From BD1-7 clade bacterium (GTDB taxonomy: Bacteria > Pseudomonadota > Gammaproteobacteria > Pseudomonadales > DT-91): a DNA stretch of 64,000 bases. Made by a program: the position numbers and the translations under genes. Shown in pieces: positions 26,113 to 34,559 of the stretch. Each line of letters begins with the position of its first letter. Position 1 is the stretch's first letter. A model generated the notes under the pieces. It searched no databases. It was given only the letters and a program-made list of their open reading frames with translations, and had not been told where the DNA came from. The stretch covers positions 62,001 to 126,000 of the forward strand of contig CACSIO010000056.1 in assembly GCA_902705865.1 (NCBI GenBank), in the 5' to 3' direction.

Positions 26113-27300
26113 ATGTTAACTGATAAACATATAAAAACCGTTCAGGCCACTATCCCTCTGTTAGAGTCAGCGGGTACTGATATCACCACCCATTTCTACG
26201 AACGTATGTTCAGCCATAACCCTGAGCTGAAAAACATTTTCAACATGACCCATCAAAACAGCGGACGTCAGCCCGCAGCTTTGTTTGATGCGATTGCTGC
26301 TTATGCTATGAATATCGAAAACCCAGCTGCATTGACTGATGCAGTTGAGCGTATTGCGCAAAAACATACCAGCTTTAATGTGCAACCTGCGCAGTATGCT
26401 GTCGTCGGCCATCATCTCATTGAAACTCTGCGTGAGCTGGCGGGTGATGCCTTCACTCATGATGTGGAAGAAGCTTGGACTACCGCATACGGTGTACTGG
26501 CCGATATATTTATCAAACGTGAACAAAGCCTGTACCAAGAAAATGCAGACAAAAAAGGCGGTTGGACTGGCGAACGCCGTTTTCGTGTGGTTTCTGCACG
26601 CCGTGAGTCAGCGTTGGTGAATAGTTTTGAATTAGAACCCGTCGACGGAGAGTCGGTGATTGCACATAAACCTGGGCAATATCTGGGGTTGCGTTTGTCG
26701 ATGCCCGAGCATGAATGGCTGGAAGTGCGTCAGTATTCGTTGTCAGGATTACCAAATAATAAGCATTACCGGATATCCGTTAAGCGAGAAGCCAATGAGG
26801 TTCCGGGTATTGTTTCAAACTTCCTGCATGATCAACTGCGAGTTGGTGATGAAATTGAAGCCTATGCGCCTGCCGGTGACTTTTATCTAAAACCCTCTAA
26901 CGCTGAGGTAGTATTGATTAGTGCTGGTGTTGGCTTGACCCCCATGCAATCAATGTTAGAGCAGTTAAACGCTGATCAACATTCGTTGCCGGTGGTGTAC
27001 TTGCACGCTTGCCAAGATGCTGATCAACATTCGTTTGGTGATCGTGTTACCGAATTATCAACCTTGATGAATCTAACAACACATACCTGGTATGAAAACG
27101 ATACGAGCCAAAGCAGCAATGCCCATAAGGGTGTGATGGACCTGCAGGCGGTGGCTGATGATATCCCGGTCGAAAAGGGAGAATTTTATCTATGTGGCCC
27201 GATCGCGTTTATGCAATTTGCCAAAAAGCAATTGCTTGATTTGGGCGTCGATGATGGTCGAATTCACTATGAGGTGTTTGGCCCGCATGACCAATTTTAA
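26113..27300 (+). CDS. hmp: Flavohaemoglobin, nitric oxide dioxygenase Hmp
   Basis: A 395-residue flavohaemoglobin of standard length. The globin domain (about 1-138) keeps every key residue at E. coli numbering: Tyr29, Gln53, proximal His85, Tyr95 and Glu137. The FAD domain shows RQYSLSG and the NAD domain GVGLTPM, with 'YLCGP' and the C-terminal 'EVFGP'. It converts NO and oxygen to nitrate using NAD(P)H in the cytoplasm. CAGGAG lies upstream of the ATG. It is the second gene after nnrS1, so NorR-dependent induction is expected, and a terminator-like hairpin follows. Confidence 0.97.
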   Translation: MLTDKHIKTVQATIPLLESAGTDITTHFYERMFSHNPELKNIFNMTHQNSGRQPAALFDAIAAYAMNIENPAALTDAVERIAQKHTSFNVQPAQYAVVGHHLIETLRELAGDAFTHDVEEAWTTAYGVLADIFIKREQSLYQENADKKGGWTGERRFRVVSARRESALVNSFELEPVDGESVIAHKPGQYLGLRLSMPEHEWLEVRQYSLSGLPNNKHYRISVKREANEVPGIVSNFLHDQLRVGDEIEAYAPAGDFYLKPSNAEVVLISAGVGLTPMQSMLEQLNADQHSLPVVYLHACQDADQHSFGDRVTELSTLMNLTTHTWYENDTSQSSNAHKGVMDLQAVADDIPVEKGEFYLCGPIAFMQFAKKQLLDLGVDDGRIHYEVFGPHDQF

Positions 27301-27341
27301 CGCTGCCTTGATTCGGGCGGTGTAAACCGAGTGCTACCCTT

Positions 27342-27366
27342 AGGCCATGGATGGCCTTTCTTCTTT
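27342..27366 (+). terminator. Terminator-like hairpin after hmp
   Basis: Stem AGGCCAT-GG-ATGGCCT (27342-27357) followed by a pyrimidine-rich TTCTTCTTTC tract. The stem is good but the T-run is interrupted by C, so termination strength is uncertain. Confidence 0.5.
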
Positions 27367-27374
27367 CAAAATCG

Positions 27375-27398
27375 TTCTTCTCTTCTTCTCTTCTTCTC
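27375..27398. repeat. Short tandem repeat, 8 bp x 3
   Basis: Three perfect consecutive copies of TTCTTCTC in the spacer between the convergent hmp and norR2 genes, 28 bp beyond the norR2 stop codon. It lies outside any reading frame I support. Confidence 0.75.
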
Positions 27399-27425
27399 TC
27401 GCCTTGCGGTATTTATTCCTGCTAG

Positions 27426-29027
27426 TTAATCGTCTTCCGAATTATTTTTGTCCGATGCTTCAGCCGTCACCGTTTTTTTAATGCTGACACCAAGACGTTT
27501 AGCTAACCGATTCAGGTTACCGCGATCGGTTTGGAGTTGCCGGGCAGCGCTGGCCCAGCTGCCATCACTAACGTCCAGCGCCTGTTGTACCAGTCGTCGC
27601 TGATAATTCTCAGTGGCTTCGCGCAAAGAAATCCCAGTAGGTATAACTTCAGGTATTGCTTCCGGTGTTGATATGGCGGGTTGGTTTCGCAAGTGTTCAA
27701 CATCACTGGCCTCGATGACCATGATTGGCGGTTGTTCACCTTGACCGGTTGTACGGGTATATCGGGCACGGGCTTTGAGTGAGGCGCGGCGAATGATGTG
27801 TTCGAGCTCACGAATATTCCCCGGCCACTGGTAAGCTTGAAGAATCTCCAGTGTTTTATCATCAATCGTTAGATTACTGATGCCTAAGTTACGGCGTACT
27901 TGTTCAGCGAAATAACCGGACAACAATGCGATATCTCCGGCCCGATCACGCAAGGGTGGTACGGAAATCGGGTAGACGCTCAAGCGATGATAGAGGTCGG
28001 CGCGAAATCGACCTTCGGCAACTTCTCGTTCTAACTCCCGGTTAGTCGCGGCGAGTACTCTGACATTGACCTTTTCAACGGTGTCTTGGCCAACCGGCTG
28101 AATTTCCTGATTTTGCAGTACGCGCAGTAAGGTGCTTTGAATCCCCAGCGGCAGCTCGCCGATTTCATCGAGGAATAGGGTACCGCCATCCGCCAGTGAA
28201 AATTTACCGGCTCGGTTCCGGTCTGCACCGGTGAACGCACCTTTGAGATGACCAAATAATTCACTTTCGACCAGTTGTTCAGGAATCGCCGCACAGTTGA
28301 CGTAAACCATGCGTGCATCGCTTCGGCCGGAGTGGTTGTGGATCATTCGGGCGACTAACTCTTTACCAACGCCGGTTTCACCTTCAATTAAAACGGTGTA
28401 GTCCGACGTCGCAACAACATCAATTTCTTGCCGCAACCGTTTTACTTGCGGGCTTTGGCCAATCATCTCGTCAATTTCACTGCCTTTTTTGAGCGCCCCC
28501 GGATGATGTTCGCGCCGGTGGTCTTCCAGTGTTTGAATCAAGATGGCGGTATTCAATGTGGCTGCCGCCATGGCACTGATGATGTCGAGGGTGCGCTCGG
28601 GAATACGTTTGAATGCTTCTGACTCAAGGCTGTCGAGGGTCAATACACCAAAAAGCTCATCGTCATCATACAAGGGGATACCCATGCATGAATGCACACG
28701 AATATTGGGCGCACCGGCGATGATGCCATCGTAGGGGTCGGGGAGTTTGCAATCGGCAGGAAAATCCAGCGGCCCCTTTGATTGGCAAATTTGCCGAAAG
28801 CGGGGTTGGTCATCGATGTCAAAGCGCCGCCCCATGGCTTCGTCGATAAGCCCGTGATGGGCCAGCGGAATCAGCTTGCGGCCGTGCAAACGCAGCAATA
28901 CCACGGCATCACAGCCGATGGCCATACGCACATTCGTAATCAACCGATCAAAGCGGTCGGGCTCTCGCAAGCTGTTGGCCATATCGATGGCCAGTTCGAT
29001 CAGGTTGTCGTCAGTTGGATGAGACAT
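27426..29027 (-). CDS. norR: Nitric-oxide-responsive sigma-54 activator NorR (copy 2)
   Basis: A 533-residue paralogue of the protein at 23070, with the same GAF, AAA+ (GETGVGKE near residue 216, GAFTGA loop) and Fis-type domains. Sensor-iron residues Arg76, Asp97, Asp100, Cys114 and Asp132 are kept, but the position matching E. coli Arg81 is Gln82. It is divergent from nnrS2, whose upstream region repeats the NorR-site and sigma-54 geometry of the first locus. The C terminus is longer and acidic ('SDKNNSEDD'). It is likely a second NO sensor with altered response. Confident on family; gene symbol by homology. Confidence 0.9.
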   Translation of the reverse strand: MSHPTDDNLIELAIDMANSLREPDRFDRLITNVRMAIGCDAVVLLRLHGRKLIPLAHHGLIDEAMGRRFDIDDQPRFRQICQSKGPLDFPADCKLPDPYDGIIAGAPNIRVHSCMGIPLYDDDELFGVLTLDSLESEAFKRIPERTLDIISAMAAATLNTAILIQTLEDHRREHHPGALKKGSEIDEMIGQSPQVKRLRQEIDVVATSDYTVLIEGETGVGKELVARMIHNHSGRSDARMVYVNCAAIPEQLVESELFGHLKGAFTGADRNRAGKFSLADGGTLFLDEIGELPLGIQSTLLRVLQNQEIQPVGQDTVEKVNVRVLAATNRELEREVAEGRFRADLYHRLSVYPISVPPLRDRAGDIALLSGYFAEQVRRNLGISNLTIDDKTLEILQAYQWPGNIRELEHIIRRASLKARARYTRTTGQGEQPPIMVIEASDVEHLRNQPAISTPEAIPEVIPTGISLREATENYQRRLVQQALDVSDGSWASAARQLQTDRGNLNRLAKRLGVSIKKTVTAEASDKNNSEDD

Positions 29028-29057
29028 AAGTAGATATCTTTATAGGGGGTCCGTGTG

Positions 29058-29113
29058 GTGTAAAAAGCACGTTCGTGTCATTCAGACACTTTTTGTATGG
29101 GTGTCATTTTGAC
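29058..29113. promoter_or_regulatory. NorR-type enhancer sites upstream of nnrS2
   Basis: Three elements: an A-rich GTG-N7-CAC (29058-29070), GTGTC-N5-GACAC enclosing a GT-N7-AC core (29077-29087), and GTCATTTTGAC (29103-29113). Centres lie about 106, 88 and 62 bp before the -24 GG, nearly identical to the nnrS1 locus. Confidence 0.65.
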
Positions 29114-29168
29114 AACCGCAATGAGCATTGATCCCTTAAGTGCCCATAAAACCTGATTTTGATCGATC

Positions 29169-29184
29169 TGGTACGCAACTTGAT
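29169..29184 (+). promoter_or_regulatory. Sigma-54 (-24/-12) promoter of nnrS2
   Basis: TGGTACG-N4-TTGAT matches the consensus TGGCACG-N4-TTGCW closely, with one difference at the C of the -12 GC. Spacing from GG (29170) to G (29182) is correct. The start near 29195 leaves a 5' leader of about 57 bases before the nnrS2 ATG, which has AAGAGG upstream. Confidence 0.6.
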
Positions 29185-29193
29185 ACACATCAG
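29180..29193. promoter_or_regulatory. FNR/DNR-like box overlapping the nnrS2 -12 element
   Basis: TTGAT-N4-ATCAG differs at one position from the FNR/DNR palindrome TTGAT-N4-ATCAA. It overlaps the -12 region of the sigma-54 element, so an FNR-family protein bound here would more likely compete than activate. One of the two readings may be chance. Confidence 0.35.
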
Positions 29194-29251
29194 GTAACAG
29201 CTTCTTGCTACATAGGTAGTTTGAGGCGATTTTCTTAAAGAGGTTTTATTT

Positions 29252-30472
29252 ATGTACCCTCTCGCTGATGAATCATTACAACGACACTATTTCCAGCATC
29301 CTTTTTGGCAGGCCGCATTCCGCCCAGGCTTTTTAATGGCGGCGTTATGGTCAATTATTACGCAATTTATCTGGCTTTACCGCCTCACCGGGCAGCCGCT
29401 GTTTATCAATCATTCGATAATCAGCCCGTGGGCTTGGTATATGCACGAATTTCTGTTTGGCTTTATCGGTACCGTTGCGGTGAGCTTTTTACTGACTATC
29501 AGTGAACAAGGGCAGAAGGTTCGCAAAATGAGTGGGCCGATATTGGTCGTTTTCTTCGGGTTATGGCTTGTTAGCCGGATCGCGTTTTTGGTTCCGATGA
29601 AGGGCGGTATCGAGGTTGCGGCAGTAACTACTTTGCTGTGGTGGTCAATTGGGATCTTTATGTTTTGGCGCGCTGTTGAGCGTTCGGGTAATCATAGTCA
29701 GCGGGTGTTTGTTCCGATTCTCATTTGCTTGATGCTGTTAGATTTGGGCATGTTCGCCATGATTATTCAGCGGATGGAGCATTTAACCTCGGTTTGCAGC
29801 GGTGCGGGTGTATTGACGATTGGTTTAATGATCAGCGTTGCAGCGGGTTGGTTGATGCCCAAATTGACGGCTCAGCGCATCGATGATTATGAGGATATGA
29901 GCCCTGAATGGCTTAGCCCTTTGTTGTTTCTTCTGAGCGTGGGCAGCATTGCACTGTATATCTTGAATAATTTTTGGTCGCTAGGTATCACAGTTGCGCC
30001 GTTAATTTTGGCGGCGGGCGTTGTACATCTAATTCGCCAGTTGTTCTGGCTGCGCGAAGAGGTGTTGAGCGATCCGTTATTGTGGTCACTGCATTTAGGC
30101 AACGCCATGCTCGGCATCGGTTTGGTGCTGATGGGATTGAGCTTTTTCATTCCAGCATTACATATGAACCTCGCCTTGCATGTGATTGCTCTCGGTAGTG
30201 CCGGTGCGATGATTATGTCGATGATGAGCCGAGTGACCCTGGTGTATACGGGCCGAAGCCAGCAGGTATCTTGGTTAATGTCGCTGGCATTTTCGTTGAC
30301 CTTTTTCTCTGCATTGGCTCGCTTGCTTCTGACGTTACTCAATCAACCTTTTGCCGCATGGACAGTCAGTGGCGTTAGCTGGATCATCGCTTACGGTTTG
30401 TTTCTGGTGTGTTTTTTACCCGCGTTGTTATCTTCTCGGGTTGATGAAGAAGGGCAGCTCGAAATGGCTTAA
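29252..30472 (+). CDS. nnrS: NnrS family membrane protein (copy 2)
   Basis: A 406-residue, multi-helix protein clearly paralogous to the NnrS at 24886: 'FWQAAFRPGFLMAALWS', 'WYMHEFLFGFIGTVAVSFLLT' and 'SAGAMIMSMMSRVTL' align with it along the length. It is expected in the inner membrane, with metal-binding histidines, protecting against nitrosative stress. It is monocistronic: a convergent MFS gene overlaps its last four bases. The upstream region carries NorR-like sites and a -24/-12 promoter. Confidence 0.9.
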   Translation: MYPLADESLQRHYFQHPFWQAAFRPGFLMAALWSIITQFIWLYRLTGQPLFINHSIISPWAWYMHEFLFGFIGTVAVSFLLTISEQGQKVRKMSGPILVVFFGLWLVSRIAFLVPMKGGIEVAAVTTLLWWSIGIFMFWRAVERSGNHSQRVFVPILICLMLLDLGMFAMIIQRMEHLTSVCSGAGVLTIGLMISVAAGWLMPKLTAQRIDDYEDMSPEWLSPLLFLLSVGSIALYILNNFWSLGITVAPLILAAGVVHLIRQLFWLREEVLSDPLLWSLHLGNAMLGIGLVLMGLSFFIPALHMNLALHVIALGSAGAMIMSMMSRVTLVYTGRSQQVSWLMSLAFSLTFFSALARLLLTLLNQPFAAWTVSGVSWIIAYGLFLVCFLPALLSSRVDEEGQLEMA

Positions 30473-31632
30473 TGATAATAGCGCTTGGCATTTCGCAGTC
30501 GAATAGCTAGGCACAGAGCAATAACAAGGCCGCCCATCGATAATATTGCCCCGACCAGTTCGGGGCTTTTGTCTGTATAGCCCATCGCAATTGGGATGCC
30601 GCCAAAGAATGCGCCCATCGCATTGGCGACGTTATAACTGGCTTGAATCATGGCCGACCCAAGCAAACGTGCATCGCCGGATAAACGAATAATCAAAACC
30701 TGAATCGGTGCAGCCATACCCAGTGATGTGGCTCCGGCGAAAAATGTCATGATTACAGCCGGCACAGGGTGGCTGACGGTAAAGTAGATAATGATCCAGC
30801 AAGCGGTCATGCACGTTAGCATGATCACGATGGTTTTGATCGCGCCGATACGATCAGCAAGCCGGCCGCCGAGTAAGTTGCCGGCAACCATCCCCATGCC
30901 CGCAACGCACATCATGTAAGGAATCGCGCTTTTAGGAAAATGCGTGACGGTAATCAGCAGCGGTGCAAGGTAGCTGCCAAAGGCAAAAAAACCGGCATAG
31001 CCCACTGTGATCAAACCAAACGCAAGCCAAGCATCCAGTTGTTTGAATAGGTTCAGATTGGCGCCGAGGGTGTTGCCTTTTTCTTTCGGAATAGCCGGCA
31101 CCCAGATACTGATGCTAATCATGGTCACCAGTCCTACGAGTGCGACCAGTGCATAACTGCCACGCCACGACATTGTATTGCCAACCCATGTCACCAGCGG
31201 TACACCTACTAAATTAGCCACCGCAAAACCACCAAATAGTAGGGCGACGGTTTGGGATTCTTTACCCTTGATTGCCAGTTGGTTGGCGACAACCGATGCA
31301 ACGCCAAAAAAAGCACCATGTGGTAACCCGGCCATAAAACGTGACACCAGTAGGGTGTCGTAAGATGTTGCAAACGCCGATAAAAGGTTGAAAACCGTGA
31401 ACATCAACATGAGCACTATCAGCAGCGCTTTTGGGGGGTATCGGCCGCCAAAAATGATCAGTAGGGGGGAGCCAACGACCACGCCCAGTGCATAGCTGAC
31501 GATAAAATATCCGGTCGCGGCAACGGAGATATTCAGGGCGCTGGAAATATCCGGAAAGATACCCATGGTGGCAAATTCGGCAAGACCAATACCGAGCCCT
31601 CCTGCTGCCAGGGCCAAAACACTTTTTTGCAT
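30469..31632 (-). CDS. Major facilitator superfamily exporter (DHA1/AraJ-like)
   Basis: A 387-residue, 12-helix transporter. The first segment 'GIGLAEFATMGIFPDISSALNISV' and the 'SRFMAGLPHGAFFGVASVVANQL' region are typical of the AraJ/YdhP-like arabinose-efflux and drug:proton antiporter group. It would act in the inner membrane by proton antiport; the substrate cannot be predicted. Its stop codon overlaps that of nnrS2 by four bases. It is divergent from the RND efflux operon, which is the only hint of a shared efflux role. Confidence 0.85.
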   Translation of the reverse strand: MQKSVLALAAGGLGIGLAEFATMGIFPDISSALNISVAATGYFIVSYALGVVVGSPLLIIFGGRYPPKALLIVLMLMFTVFNLLSAFATSYDTLLVSRFMAGLPHGAFFGVASVVANQLAIKGKESQTVALLFGGFAVANLVGVPLVTWVGNTMSWRGSYALVALVGLVTMISISIWVPAIPKEKGNTLGANLNLFKQLDAWLAFGLITVGYAGFFAFGSYLAPLLITVTHFPKSAIPYMMCVAGMGMVAGNLLGGRLADRIGAIKTIVIMLTCMTACWIIIYFTVSHPVPAVIMTFFAGATSLGMAAPIQVLIIRLSGDARLLGSAMIQASYNVANAMGAFFGGIPIAMGYTDKSPELVGAILSMGGLVIALCLAIRLRNAKRYYH

Positions 31633-31947
31633 AAACCGTTAAACCTCATGCATTCGAATAGCACCACAATCAGGAAATAAAAACATCGTTGGTGATGGAT
31701 ATTGGGTATCAGGCTGGCTCCAAACGATATCCAGAGATCGTTAAGCAGTGGCAACAACCGGCATTGATGAAACGATAGCAGATCGGCCTAGATGTGGCGG
31801 ATTCGGGTAGCGATGACGGCTTTTTTTGTGTGGTAATCGCGTCAAACTCCATCAATGCCGATGGGCGGTATATCGGCGCCGATACCGTTAACCACCCGTT
31901 AACCCGCGCCACGTTATCATGCTGCCAATATTTTCCGGAGCAGGACG
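31633..31947. other. Divergent promoter region, MFS exporter and RND operon
   Basis: 315 bp without a gene. Its only clear structure is the CCGTTAACC direct repeat near the RND operon (separate entry). No confident -35/-10 pairs were picked out. Confidence 0.45.
31885..31904 (+). promoter_or_regulatory. 11-bp-phased direct repeat upstream of RND efflux operon
   Basis: CCGTTAACC occurs at 31885-31893 and again at 31896-31904, a period of exactly 11 bp, ending 43 bp before the first gene of the efflux operon. Tandem half-sites phased at 10-11 bp are how OmpR/PhoB-family response regulators bind, and such a regulator is encoded downstream (37850). The link is inference. Confidence 0.45.
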
Positions 31948-33363
31948 ATGTATTCTAATTTCCGCGATCCGAATCGATCGGCCAAGTGGCCAAAGCGTCT
32001 CACATTAGCCAGTTGGGTGTCAGTGGTGGCACTTTCTGCTGGTTGTGCGCAATTTGGTGATCAAACATTGGTCGATGACGCCAGTGCTGATCAGCAACAG
32101 GTGCAATCTTGGCAATACGAGCAAAACACCGATGGAGACAATGCACCGGTAGAGTCTGTCAGTTATCTCACCGATCTTGTACACAACCCAGCCCTTATCG
32201 ATCTGGTCATCGAGGGGTTAAACAACAGCCCGGATCTTAAACAAACTGCGTTGGCATTGAAGATTGTTTATCGGCAAAGCACTTCAGCCAATGCTGATCG
32301 TCTGCCTGAAGTGAGTGCTGGATTCTCCGCCAATGTTCAAGATCAAGCGGATGTCTATACCACGAGTGTTAACGTCAGCTGGGAGTTAGATCTGTGGGGC
32401 AAAATCAATGACGGTGTATTAGCCGCAGAAGCCGATGTCACCGTGGCAGCTGCGAATCTGGAAGCCGCACGTAATACGCTGGCGGCAAATATCATGCGTG
32501 GTTGGTTAAACCAAGTATTGCAAACCAACCGAATCGCGATTGAAACCGAGCGGTTGAAAGTATTGGAACGAAACGAAACCGTGATTCGCCAACGTTATCA
32601 CAAAGGTTTAGGAACGTTAGAAGATCTTGATACAGCACGATCATCATCGGCTCAAAGTCGCTCGCGCCTGGTTGGTTATCGAGAAACTCTTGCGCAGCAA
32701 GAGCGCGCATTGCGGCAAATCGTTGGCAAGCTGGATGCTAATATTCCGACGTTGGAACAATCTGCATTACCATCTGTGATTCAGCCGTTGGCTGGGCTAC
32801 CAGAACAAACTCTAGCAGGCCGCCCAGATTTGCAGGCCGCTTACCACACCATCTCGGCATCACAATACCGCACCAGTGTTGCGTATAAATCATTGCTGCC
32901 TTCGTTCAGTTTGTCTGCCGGGTTAATCGACTCCGGCAGTTCTCCGGGTGCCGATTTGTTGTCATCCAGTGCTTGGAATCTACTCGGCAACCTGACCCAG
33001 CCATTGTTTCAGGGCGGGCGTTTAAAAGCCCAGGCTGAAATCGCTGGGTTTGAAGCAGAACAAGCCTACTGGGCGTATCGACAAAATCTGCTGACGGCGG
33101 TGAGAGAGGTCAACGATGCGTTAGGCCTTGAAGTGTCGCTGACAGCGCAAGAGCAGCATCTGTCAGACGCCTACAAAAGTGCATTGCGCAGTGCGACAAC
33201 CTACGAAAATCGCTATCGCAACGGACTCGCCAATATCATCGATCTTCTCACTGTGCAGCAGCGCACCTTTGATTTGCAGGAAGCATACCTACAAGCCACG
33301 TACGACCGGTTGATGAACCGTGTTGACCTTGGGTTATCACTCGGTCTTGGAATAAAAACATGA
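31948..33363 (+). CDS. RND efflux outer-membrane lipoprotein (NodT/OprM family)
   Basis: A 471-residue TolC-like channel subunit. The signal peptide ends in the lipobox LSAGC (Cys33), followed by two repeats of long coiled helices and beta strands, with 'LDLWGKI' and 'LTQPLFQGGRLKAQ' as family signatures. It forms the outer-membrane exit duct of a tripartite pump. GGAG/AGGA lie upstream of the ATG. Its stop overlaps the next gene's start as ATGA, indicating translational coupling with the adaptor and pump. Slightly unusual for having the outer-membrane gene first. Confidence 0.93.
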   Translation: MYSNFRDPNRSAKWPKRLTLASWVSVVALSAGCAQFGDQTLVDDASADQQQVQSWQYEQNTDGDNAPVESVSYLTDLVHNPALIDLVIEGLNNSPDLKQTALALKIVYRQSTSANADRLPEVSAGFSANVQDQADVYTTSVNVSWELDLWGKINDGVLAAEADVTVAAANLEAARNTLAANIMRGWLNQVLQTNRIAIETERLKVLERNETVIRQRYHKGLGTLEDLDTARSSSAQSRSRLVGYRETLAQQERALRQIVGKLDANIPTLEQSALPSVIQPLAGLPEQTLAGRPDLQAAYHTISASQYRTSVAYKSLLPSFSLSAGLIDSGSSPGADLLSSSAWNLLGNLTQPLFQGGRLKAQAEIAGFEAEQAYWAYRQNLLTAVREVNDALGLEVSLTAQEQHLSDAYKSALRSATTYENRYRNGLANIIDLLTVQQRTFDLQEAYLQATYDRLMNRVDLGLSLGLGIKT

Positions 33364-34559
33364 AATACCTTAAAAGCCACTCGCGTGTATTGTTAGTTAC
33401 CTTGGCGACCGGGGCCAGCATCTTCCTGGCGCTGGCGTTTAATGCCCAGCAGATTAAAGCGGCACAAAAGAAGCCGCCAGTGGTGCGTGAAGCGGTCTAC
33501 CCAGATGTCGGTATTGCGGTGGTTCATCCTGGTGAATATCGGGCAGAAATCACGGCTTGGGGAGAGGCCAGTGCTGAACATACGCTGGCGTTAAAATCTG
33601 ATGTAGTGGGGCGAATCGAGCAGTTATCAGAGCAGTTTAAAACCGGTAGTCGGGTTGATAAGGGTGATGTGCTGTTGCAAATTGATGCAACGGATTACCA
33701 AAAAGCCGTCGCCGATGCCAAGGCGCAGATGGCTGATGCCCAGTTGGCGTTGTATGAAGAAGAGCGGCAGAGCCAACAGGCTCTGGAAGAATGGCAGCAA
33801 TCAGGATTTGAAGGCCAACCCACATCACCGCTGGTGTTGCGTAAACCCCAGCTCGCCAAAGCCCGCGCTGTGCTTGAACAAGCCAAGGCCAGCGTTGCTA
33901 AAGCCAATCGAGATCTCGCGTTAACACGTATTCGCGCGCCGTTTGATGGTGTTGTGGTGAGTCGTCTGGTTCAGCCCGGAGCATACGTTCAAACCGGTTC
34001 CGAACTGGGCAGTTTATACAGTCGCAGCAAGCTCGAAGTGTCGGTTTTGTTGTCGGATCAACAATGGCAAATGCTGGATGTTGGCACCACGCAATACAAT
34101 GGCGATATCGTTTTGTCGCGCGCGAACAGTAGCCATCAATGGCCAGCGACATTCGATCGAGTTGAGCAACATACCCATTCAGACAACCGTCAGCGTGCGT
34201 TGATTGTCGCTGTCGATAAACCGTTAGAGCAGAACCCGCCGATACATCCGGGTGATTTTTTTGAGATCACCGTTACTGGCCGTTCCATGGAAAAACTCTG
34301 GCGTCTGCCTGCCTCAGCGATTTCGCAAAACAATGATATTTGGTTAGTAACTGCCGATAACACGCTGAAGGCATATGCCGGTCAACTGGCTTATCGTCAG
34401 GATCAATGGGTGTATCTGTACCCGCCGCAGACGGCTAACGATGAAGAAGAGCTTACTGAGAATAAGCTCGCTGAGGCGCGTGTCGTTATACGCCCGTTGT
34501 CGAGTTACCTCGAAGGCATGCGCGTGAACCCCATTGTTGAAATGGGAGGTCAGCCATGA
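33360..34559 (+). CDS. RND efflux periplasmic adaptor (membrane fusion protein)
   Basis: A 399-residue HlyD/AcrA-type adaptor. An N-terminal hydrophobic anchor (about residues 8-28) lacks a lipobox. Next come a barrel-sandwich half ('ALKSDVVGRIEQLSEQFKTGSRVDKG'), an alpha hairpin (about 110-185), and the second half ('RIRAPFDGVVVSRLVQPGAYV'). It bridges the AcrB-type pump to the outer-membrane duct. ATGA overlaps join it to both neighbours, so the three proteins are made together. Confidence 0.93.
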   Translation: MKYLKSHSRVLLVTLATGASIFLALAFNAQQIKAAQKKPPVVREAVYPDVGIAVVHPGEYRAEITAWGEASAEHTLALKSDVVGRIEQLSEQFKTGSRVDKGDVLLQIDATDYQKAVADAKAQMADAQLALYEEERQSQQALEEWQQSGFEGQPTSPLVLRKPQLAKARAVLEQAKASVAKANRDLALTRIRAPFDGVVVSRLVQPGAYVQTGSELGSLYSRSKLEVSVLLSDQQWQMLDVGTTQYNGDIVLSRANSSHQWPATFDRVEQHTHSDNRQRALIVAVDKPLEQNPPIHPGDFFEITVTGRSMEKLWRLPASAISQNNDIWLVTADNTLKAYAGQLAYRQDQWVYLYPPQTANDEEELTENKLAEARVVIRPLSSYLEGMRVNPIVEMGGQP

